From the NCBI GenBank assembly GCA_010279815.1, contig QEOQ01000191.1:984846-1048845 (forward strand): a DNA stretch of 64,000 nt, read 5' to 3'. A program made the position numbers and the translations under genes. Within the stretch, counting starts at the first letter, position 1, and the number at the start of each line of letters is the position of its first letter. The notes under the pieces are model-generated. The model saw nothing but the letters and a program-made list of their open reading frames with translations, did not search any database and had not been told where the DNA came from. This document shows, piece after piece, positions 56,101-64,000 of the stretch. This DNA comes from Brachionus plicatilis. Lineage: Eukaryota > Rotifera > Eurotatoria > Ploima > Brachionidae.

Positions 56101-57008
56101 ATGAATAAGCAAGTAGAAAATGAAGCTTGTGATGAAGATCTTTTATGTATTCATTGTGGTAAGATATTTCAGTCCGTACCCATTACATTGTTTCCATGTG
56201 GATGGGTAATTTGTAGTCACCATTTCGGAGATCCTATGAAAACGTTTAATTGTTATATGTGTTCAGAAAAGCACTTGGTTAATGTTGATCAATGTATAAA
56301 AACAAAAAATTTAGAATTTAAGTATTTAAAATACAAAGTTAATGAGTCTTTAAAAAAATTTGAAGAGGAAATAAACGAGTTGGATCAAATAAAAAAAGAC
56401 CCGGTAAACTATTTAGATGATGTTTTTGTAAAGTTAATTAATAAAATCGACTTACAACGAGAAATGGCTAAAAAACAGATTGATTCTTATTTTGACAAGC
56501 TCTATGGAACAATAAATATGACCAGAAAAAATTTTGAATCAGCAATTGCCAAAAATAATGAATTAAAATATTTTAGCACTGAAAAAATGAGCCAAGACAA
56601 GGATTTGTTCAAAGAGGAATTGTCAAGCATGAAAGACGCCAAAAATAGTTATTTATCCTTAGTTGATTTAAGAAGCAAAATTAAACAAAAGAGAGAATCT
56701 ATCAAAACTGTTGTGAATAGTTTGACTGAAAATAAATCATTTGAAATAGAAACTGATTCTTTTTATTTGGTTGATTTTAGTAAATTTGGAAAGATTGAAA
56801 CCAAAGTAATAAAAAATATTTATTTTTTCAAATTCATTAATATTTTTTTTAATTTTAGCCCATTAAAATTGAAATTGACTTGGACCGAAAAAATGAAATA
56901 TTCATTTTTAACCTTGGAAGTGGTGTGATCGGAACCACTCTTCAGGCTTCAAAATTTGAAACAGCAGCGAAAATTTTTGATGCCCTGAAATTAAAAGAAA
57001 ATATTTAA
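56101..57008 (+). CDS. RING-like zinc finger coiled-coil protein, copy 1
   Basis: Two exons, 56101-56805 and 56859-57008, phase-0 intron of 53 bp; 284 aa. Residues 16-54 are a RING-like treble finger: C16-x2-C19, then PCGWVIC (C33, C38), H40/H41, then C51-x2-C54. Classic RINGs have eight ligands; here the third pair is loose, so zinc binding is likely but E3 ligase activity is not certain. Residues about 70-215 form a long Lys/Glu-rich coiled coil, giving a TRIM-like layout without a clear B-box. The last 50 residues hold two short beta-like stretches (PIKIEIDLDRKNEIFIFNLG) and end in ALKLKENI. No signal peptide. Translation without splicing would give a false C-terminus. Its near twin lies 4.0 kb downstream. 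Confidence 0.82.
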
Positions 57009-58675
57009 GCTTGATGTTTATACTATAAATTTCTTTCTAAATCATTTTATGTAAAATTACATTCAAAAAATTCAATTTTGTTTTTTTTTTTCATTCATAA
57101 GAAAATATTTAAATAATTTTCTTTGTTAATTTTCATCAAAATGTTAATATCTTTTTTTTTCTTAGGAATTAAATTTTAAATTAAGATATGTTCATGAATC
57201 CATTTTTTTAAATCTAAATTTATTAGAAATTCAACATTTTTTTTATTTAATATTAATGTTTTAAGGAATTCAATAAACTTTGAATATTGTTTATTTAAAA
57301 ATGTTTTTAATTTCTCGATTTTTCTCGTTGGACAGACGAAAATTGATTACTTAATTAGCAATTCTCACTAAAAGATTCATTCTTCAATTGAAAGCTAAAA
57401 AATAGAAGCAAAATCTTTGTTTAAATTGAGTATTCAAATACTACTGCCAGATTTGCAAGAATAATTCATTATTTAAAAAAAATTAAAGAAAAAATTAGAT
57501 AACTAGAAAGAAAATATTAACAACAAAAAATATAAATCTATTGAGAAAATTGATAGGAGTTTAAATCTATCTAATGAAAGCAAAGTGATCAATTTAAATC
57601 ATTTAAAATAAGATAATTATGTAAATGATCTGAGTTTTTGAAAATTTACAGTTCAAAATATAAAACAAATAAAGAATATTTTAAAAGAGCCAGACAATAA
57701 AAAAATTTTTAAAAGTTTTTTTATTAAAAAATAAATCAAATAAGTAGAATGTTACATTTTCAATAGAAACAATAAGTAAAACAATTACAAGTTTTTATAA
57801 AAAATGTGTGGCAAGCACCAAATGAGTATATAAAAGTCCATAATTATTATTTATAGCCATTAATGATTCACTTTATTTCTATTAATTATTTGATGGCAGA
57901 AAGTAAGTAGGGCTTTAACTTAGAATAAGAAAAAGTCATGGAATATTTTGATATTTTTTTAATTGTGAAGAACTGGCCTTGTGATCGTTTTGATTACAAC
58001 GGAGGATTCGTGATTTTAAGAGTACAAAAAGAATGGATTTAAACTTGTTTTATTAGAATTACATCCTTTTTCAACAACCCAAAAACAACACAAAATCAAG
58101 CAATTCTAATTAATATTAAACTAATATTCTTTCCTAGCCACAGAAACAATTTACTGAGTAGCTTTTAGACAATCTTAATTGTCTAACTTTTAATGATTCA
58201 TTTTCATGGCGACAAACGCCGACAATACAGTGGTTCTTGCTTAAGTGACATACTGTTCGTGAAAAAGGAATGGAATGGAGATGCATTGTTAAGAAAACAT
58301 TACGATTCCATTCCACTACAATTCTGTCCGTTCGGTTCCAATTGCACTGCATTACATATATTTTATTCCGTCCATTCCATAATTCGCATTCAGTCAGTTC
58401 TAATCCGTTCCATTTCATTCTAGATATGTATTTGATTCGACTTTTGGGAGAAACATATCCTAAAATTTAAGTTAATAGATGAAAAATCAAAAAAAATATT
58501 TCTTGATAATTTTAAATTTTATGATAATATAGTAAAATTTTTTACTGACATTTTTCAATTGACAAAAAAAATTTTTAGAGGTTTCATCTTTTTAATTATA
58601 ATCTAGGTTTTTTTTTCCAAAAATTCGAATCAAATACATTTTTATTTTTAAATTTGAAAAAAAATACTTTTTTAA
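57009..58675. other. Flank of copy 1 and CCATTCC-rich stretch
   Basis: 57009-57660 is the 3' flank and matches 61010-62320 in pieces (right end of the duplication). At 58200-58430 the sequence is less A/T-rich and contains many GGAATGG / CCATTCC / TCCGTTC words in both orientations. No gene is supported there. Confidence 0.5.
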
Positions 58676-58679
58676 AAAA

Positions 58680-59457
58680 AAGTTTAAGTCTTTGGCTCGG
58701 ACTTATTTTTAATTTAAAAAACCGAGCAGCGTGAATTTTTTGTCGTTCCAGGTAGTTATTGTGGCGGTCTAATTAAAGTCAAAGTTATTAAAATTTTAAG
58801 TCCAAGTCCGGACTCTACCGTAATTCCGTGTTGGGGGACGCGTGCATTAATACCCAAAGTCATGTGTGAAGTGCATGCACAGACATTAACCCCTTCCATG
58901 TTAAAAAAATACTTTTAAAGGTTCGACGCACTACATGTGCAACTTTGGGTATTAACGTGTGATACTAATAAAAAAACCAAGTTTAAATGTCGAGTTAATA
59001 ATCAAAAAATCTTTTTTAGAACAACACTTTAATTTGAAATTTTCTGAAATATTAAAAAAACAATTTTGCATATTTCAACTTTTAGTGCGACCATTCAAAC
59101 AAAATTATGAAAATGTTTTTTAATATTAAAAATTATTTTTTTTATGCTTATCTAGTTATAGATGCAGCTTTTTTTTTTAAAGATTTAAAAAATCATTCGA
59201 TATTTCATAGAATATAAATATTAAAATAATATGACAAAGTCTTGAATTAATTATAAGAGCGGCGTTTAAAGACAATATTAAAATAAAAAATTGTAAAAAT
59301 GCACTGAAATTTAAATGCCCATTTAAAATGTTTTGATCGCATTTGAGAAATGAAATTTGATCAAAAATTTTACTATGCCATAAAATTCATTGGCTCAGAC
59401 TTTTGAAAAAAAAAGACTTGAATTTGCCATGAGACTTGTGACTTTAAAATAACTCTG
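58680..59457. mobile_element. Decayed AAGTC-family element with internal hairpin
   Basis: It contains the CGTTCCAGGTAGTTATTGTG then GGCGG block (58743-58812), AAGTCC repeats, and on the right GACTTTAAAATAACTCTGA, the usual right end of this family. A hairpin inside has arms 58838-58870 and 58932-58965 that share TTAATACCCAAAGT in inverted orientation. Its left terminus is not clear. Confidence 0.5.
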
Positions 59458-59637
59458 ATATAAATTATAAATAATTATACATAAAATTATTTTTATCAAT
59501 TTTAATATTAAAGTCTTAAATTTAATTGATATACATTTTTGATCAGTATTTTTTTATAAATCAGTATAAGAAGGAAGTTAATGAGTATTTTAATTATTTT
59601 GTTTAATAATAAAAATATTGATTATGTTTGAAGCTTA

Positions 59638-59731
59638 CAAAACCACCACCTGCTGCCAAAGATGTGCCCATTGATGAAAAGAGTCAAAGAAGATCAAAGC
59701 TTGCAACAAAAGTCCTTTTAACTGATTAAAT
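59638..59731 (+). pseudogene. Terminal exon remnant next to RING copy 2
   Basis: After TTTGAAG (possible acceptor), TKPPPAAKDVPIDEKSQRR then SKLATKVLLTD-stop. It has a shorter homologue at 55679-55716 in the same place upstream of RING copy 1. It is probably the last exon of a gene, or a remnant of it, carried along by the duplication; the rest of that gene is not found in the window. Confidence 0.45.
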
Positions 59732-60104
59732 TTCTTTTTAATAAAACATTTTATTACTGAACAATAATATTTTCATCAAATATACTGGTAATTTTTTCAT
59801 TTATTACATGTAAATTTCCAATTAATTACTGGTACTTTACAACAAAAAAACTGCTCAAACGATTAAAATAATACCAATTCAATTTAAATTCTGATCTGAT
59901 CAAAAAACTTAGAAAATAATGGTAAATTAAAAATTAATAAAAAAGCTAAACAAAATTCTTTTTTGATTAAATCACAATTCAAAATGAAGTTTTAAAATTT
60001 TATACTCCACCAAAGCCAAAAAAATACTATTCACTTAAAGATCTTTGAAAAATCTTTGAAAAATTTTAAAAATATGTTTTGCATTTTTATTATCCAATTT
60101 CAAG

Positions 60105-61009
60105 ATGAATAAGCAAGTAGAAAATAAAGCTTGTGATGAAGATCTTATATGTATTCATTGTGGTAAGATATTTCAGTCCGTACCCATTACATTGTTTCCA
60201 TGTGGATGGGTAATTTGTAGTCACCATTTCGGAGATCCTATGAAAACGTTTAATTGTTATATGTGTTCAGAAAAGCACTTGGTTAATGTTGATCAATGTA
60301 TAAAAACAAAAAATTTAGAATTTAAGTATCTAAAATACAAAGTAAATGAGTCTTTAAACGAATTTGAAGAGGAAATAAACGAGTTGGATCAAATAAAAAA
60401 AGACCCGGTAAACTATTTAGATGATGTTTTTGTAAAGTTAATTAATAAAATCGACTTACAACGAGAAATGGCTAAAAAACAGATTGATTCTTATTTTGAC
60501 AAGCTCTATGGAACAATAAATATGACCAGAAAAAATTTTGAATCAGCAATTGATAAAAATAATGAATTCAAATATTTTAGCACTGAAAAAATGAGCCAAG
60601 ACAAGGATTTATTTAAAGAGGAATTGTCAAGCATTAAAGATGCCAAAAATAGTTATTTGTCCATAGTTGATTTAAGAAGCAAAATTAAACAAAAGAGAGA
60701 ATCTATCAAAACTGTTGTGAATAGTTTGACTGAAAATAAATCATTTGAAATAGAAACTGATTCTTTTTATTTGGTTGATTTTAGTAAATTTGGAAAGATT
60801 GAAACCAAAGTAATAAAAAATATTTATTTTTTCAAATTCATTAATATTTTTTTTAATTTTAGCCCATTAAAATTGAAATTGACTTGGACCGAAAAAATGA
60901 ATTTAAAGATTTTAACCTTGGAAATCATGTGATCGGATCCAATCCCCTGTCTCCAAAATTTATACCAACAACAAAAATGCTTAACTCTCCGCTTTTTAAA
61001 CCAAAATAA
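60105..61009 (+). CDS. RING-like zinc finger coiled-coil protein, copy 2
   Basis: Two exons, 60105-60809 and 60863-61009; 283 aa. Exon 1 is exactly as long as in copy 1 and differs at only about nine residues (for example E8K, L15I, K87N, A151D, L155F, M198I). The zinc-finger ligands C16, C19, C33, C38, H40/H41, C51 and C54 and the coiled coil are unchanged. The intron is the same to within a base or so. After PIKIEIDLDRKNE the C-terminus diverges sharply: FKDFNLGNHVIGSN, then PTTKMLNSPLFKPK. This suggests recent duplication or gene conversion of the 5' part with a separately evolving tail. Upstream similarity reaches back to about 59690. Confidence 0.82.
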
Positions 61010-62320
61010 AATATTTAGGTTTGATTAAATTACTTTGAAATTTCTTTTCAAATGATTTTATGTAAAAAAAAAATAATAAAAATACTGGCAAGAAATTGTT
61101 TATTATTTGTTGTATTCATCTATAAGAAAAAGATTATGATTAAATAATTTTCATTATTTAAAATGGAGAAAATTGTTGACATCTATTTTTTTCTCATAAG
61201 AATAAAATTACATATTAAGATATGTATTCATGAATCCATTTTTTTTTAATTTTACTTTATTAGAAATACAACTTTTTTTAATATTGCCTAAATTTTTTTA
61301 AAATTTCAATAAACTTTGAATAATGTTAATTTAAAAATGTTTTTGATTCCTGGATTTTCTCCAGTTAATTTTTTTTATTATCTTTTTATTTATTTATTTA
61401 AAGCCCCATGGGCAGAATAATATCTCTAGAAATTAGAGAATAAAATAAAATTTAAAATTAAAAGAAATAAAATTATGGTAAAAAAGGGTTATGTCTAAAA
61501 CAAACACCCATCAAGATTGCGAAAAAACAACACCGAGTGTAAATCACCAAAATTTTTATAAAAGTGAAATTTTTTTCTGATACATTTATTCCTAATTATC
61601 TGAATTTAATTATACACCCATTTTCATCAAAAAAAAAATTGTCATCACCTTTAAATTTCGAATGAAAAAAAAACAACCCAAAACACCATAAAAGACCCTC
61701 ATAACTTTCCAGATACACCCCAAAACTGATTATATTTTTGAATAGAGCATAAAAATATCTCCTAGAAAATATATTTTTTATAAATTAAATAATTTGTTTT
61801 TGCCATTAAAAATCGAATAAACAACTTTTTTGCCTCTTCGACAATACACCTTGATTTTTTTGCCTTTTTAAATTTTTTTCCACAATATGAAATAATAATT
61901 TATTGAAATAATTAATAAAGTTATTGATCCCGAGGAATCTGAAACTAAAATCAGTTTGTTCTATCTGAATTAGTATTTAAAGTAAAATTAGTGTTTTTTT
62001 TTAAATTTTGTTAAATGTTTATAAATTCTTTACAATGGTCTTCTAAAGTAAATCGAATAAAAGAAAATCGAATATAATGTCAATAACACTGTCAGATTTG
62101 GAAAATCATAGAAAATCAAAAAACAAATTAGATAACTAGAATAAAAATATTAATAATAAAAAATATAAATCTATTGAGAAAATTTATGGGAGTTAAAATT
62201 TATCTAATTGTTATGCCTAGCAACCCATCTAGTTTTTATATAATGAAAGTAAAGTGATCAATTAAAGTCATTAGAAACAGAATAATTATGTAAATGGTGA
62301 TAGTTTTTTCTTAATTTTTA
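61010..62320. other. 3' flank of copy 2 with LINE insertion
   Basis: 61010-61360 and 62095-62320 match the flank of copy 1 (57009-57320 and 57480-57640). About 700 bp between them is absent from copy 1 and starts with a LINE-type terminus on the minus strand (TTATTTATTTATTTAAAGCC then CCATGGGCAGAATAATATCT). It also has scattered ACACCC and AACACC words. So an element inserted here after the duplication. Confidence 0.6.
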
Positions 62321-62609
62321 AAATTTCTCTTAACATTTTAATATAAAATTATTTTTTTTGAAATTCAAACCATCTTTTAAATTTAAATAACTCTAGCATT
62401 TTCAGTTGTTAATGGCTAAAAAATCGGCTGATATCTATTTTTTTAGCATTTTTTATATTTTAATCTTGACTAATTTTATTTTGTTTTTGGCATGGATAAA
62501 CGTTTCAAAAAGGAAGAATAATTACTGAATAATTTTTTTGGCTTTCTAGTAATCTTTAGTTTGGTCTATGGCCTTAACAAGTTATTCTAATCCTTAATAT
62601 GGTCATTCA
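62321..62609. other. AT-rich DNA
   Basis: No gene or repeat recognised; it follows the end of the duplicated segment. Confidence 0.4.
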
Positions 62610-63412
62610 AATATTTATTTATTTACAAATAGCCATTTAGGCCGGCTGCTTGGTCGTACGCTCCCCTTTCAGCAAGATAAGCGCTTTACAGAGAAAAAAA
62701 ACTTGATTTACAAATTATAAAAATTTTAATAATTAAAAAATTTTTAAATGAAGGTTTAAAAAAAAATATATAAAAAAATATATTTATATATATAAAAAAA
62801 GAAGAAATTTGTTTAGTTGAGACTTTTTTGAATAGATTTAATCGATGAATTGTTGTTTGAGTTAACAATTTCCTTAATGTCTTCATCAATTGTAGTTGAG
62901 CGATTTAAATAGTTTATTGTACGGTTTTGAAGTCTTTGTTCGATTGTCGATATATCTGCGATTGCATGGAGTATGTTGTAACTTGTATTTCGATTGACTT
63001 TAAATATAATTTTGGGTGCTTTGTTTTGTATAATTTGAACTTTTTTTTTTGATTTTTTTTCGAGTTATATGATACGGTATCATATTATATTGAATTATTG
63101 ATTGAATTGTAAGTTTGTAGATGGTAATTAGTGTTTTTGACTTCAGACAGTAGTGTTTCGGGCTAAGTATTTTAAGCAAGTTTAATTTATTGCTACATTT
63201 CCTGATTATTTATGTGAAATGGGTTTCAAAATTTAGACCAGGATCAAAGTTAATGCCTAAGATTTTCGCTTGTCTTACTTTTTCAATTTTTTGGTTGTTT
63301 ATTTCTAAATTTAAATTCGACGAAAGCTCAAACGATATTCTTTTGTAGTTGTTGGCGATCAACATGTATTTTGTTTTGTGAACATTTAGTTTTAAACCCT
63401 ATTTTTGTGGGT
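62610..63412 (-). pseudogene. LINE remnant: RT C-terminal half and 3' end
   Basis: On the minus strand from 63412: KLNVHKTKYMLIANNYKRIS, then KVRQAKILGINFDPGLNFET (thumb), KTLITIYKLTIQSIIQYN, VQIIQNKAPKIIF and VNSNNNSSIKSIQKSLN-stop (62813). The sequence then runs through a less A/T-rich 3' UTR (62640-62690) to a (TAAA)n tail at about 62610. Frameshifts break the frame. The catalytic palm is missing. Confidence 0.78.
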
Positions 63413-63415
63413 TGT

Positions 63416-63563
63416 CCCTAAAACGCGGAAAATAAAACGCGGAAAACCGAAATTCCGCTAAAGAAATCCGCTAATTATGACCCTAAAAAGCGGAATTTCC
63501 GCTGTTTAGGGATCAAGACAAAAAAAACGGAAAAAATCAGACAAAACGCGGAAAATTTGCGGA
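63416..63563. repeat. GCGGAA-rich hairpin
   Basis: Arms CCCTAAAACGCGG (63416) and CCGCTGTTTAGGG (ending 63511), with GAAATTCCGCT and AGCGGAATTTC pairing inside. The word GCGGAA or its complement occurs about seven times in 150 bp. It resembles the end of a small foldback element; no partner copy is in the window. Confidence 0.65.
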
Positions 63564-63757
63564 AAGACTATTTTTCAACCCTCATTTAAAATTTTCTGAA
63601 ATAATGAGTAATAATATTTGACATTAAATAAAAAACAAAGTTGTTTTTTTTTTAATTTTTGCAAAAAATCAAACAAAAAAATTTTACAATTTGAATTTTT
63701 GAGAAAAATAAAATAAAATATTAAGCAAATTTTACACTTGAAATAATTTGAATTAAA

Positions 63758-64000
63758 ATGAATTTATATTCAACTGAGCACCAAAAGCTCAACTTTGCTT
63801 ACGTACAAGAAATTTTGTCCAAATTTAATCATAAAGAAACACCATATGTCGATTTTATAAAAGACCCAAGACTAGGTATTAAGGCTTTAGATTTAATATG
63901 TTGTTAGGTTTAATTTTAATTCTGAAGTATAATTTTTCAGGTAATGTTGTAATTTTTTGGACCGATGATACGCAAAAAAAACGTGACTGGGTTGTTGATG
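63758..64000 (+). CDS. 5' part of an unknown gene, cut by window edge
   Basis: Exon 1 is 63758-63875 (ATG, MNLYSTEHQKLNFAYVQEIL onward) and ends in phase 1 at AG|GTATTA. Exon 2 starts at 63941 and runs off the edge (NVVIFWTDDTQKKRDWVVD). The phases agree and there are no stops. I do not recognise the product from 59 residues. Confidence 0.55.

Noticed and set aside
58134..58470. Overlapping frames on both strands in the CCATTCC-rich stretch
   Set aside because: They arise from repeated words in both orientations; no protein family is recognisable.
1..64000. tRNA, rRNA or CRISPR arrays
   Set aside because: No cloverleaf with a proper T-arm, no rRNA core and no regularly spaced direct repeats with unique spacers were seen; the palindromes are transposon-like.

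Overview
The window is AT-rich animal nuclear DNA. Its genes have several exons and short introns (mostly about 45-65 bp, GT...AG). The proteins include mitochondrial Tim22, AP-3 sigma, a class A GPCR and a cyclic-nucleotide-gated channel. Small genes sit among decayed non-LTR retrotransposons and palindromic DNA transposons, as in a small invertebrate. My best guess is a monogonont rotifer (Brachionus type), but this is inference; no rRNA, tRNA or mitochondrial marker is present to test it. Exon structures below were built by hand from splice signals and reading phase, and the summed coding lengths are divisible by three.

Layout. 0-5.5 kb: LINE and repeat debris, a single-exon GPCR (-), and a Mutator-like element with a LINE inside it. 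7.2-9.0 kb: a divergent pair of secreted cysteine-rich genes built from one 6-Cys module (five modules on -, one on +). 10.0-10.7 kb: Tim22 (+). 12.5-14.4 kb: LINE end and nested foldback elements. 14.9-19.0 kb: a three-exon gene (-) of unknown function whose 3-kb intron is packed with foldbacks and a pogo-like element. 19.3-24.6 kb: MITEs, LINE fragments and an 847-bp long-TIR element with a zinc-finger remnant. 24.7-26.3 kb: a single-exon gene (-) for a membrane protein with an extracellular WD40 propeller and three EGF modules. 30.0-36.4 kb is the gene-dense core: an unknown single-pass membrane protein (+), AP-3 sigma (+), a NIFK-like RRM protein (+) and a cyclic-nucleotide-gated channel (-), the last two convergent with a 55-bp gap. 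39.8-43.8 kb: a twelve-exon LRR protein with a degenerate EF-hand (-). 44-50 kb: LINE fragments and AT-rich DNA. 51.7-53.0 kb: a probably highly expressed proline-rich EF-hand protein (+) with a TATA box. 53.4-55.4 kb: inverted-repeat element. 55.7-62.3 kb: a tandem duplication of a RING-like coiled-coil gene (+). 62.6-63.6 kb: LINE remnant and a GC-rich hairpin. 63.76 kb to the end: the start of a gene cut by the window edge.

The genes do not form one pathway. The most unusual content is the extracellular WD40-EGF receptor-like protein, the lineage-specific 6-Cys module pair, the RING-gene duplication with a diverging C-terminus, and the variety of palindromic mobile elements.
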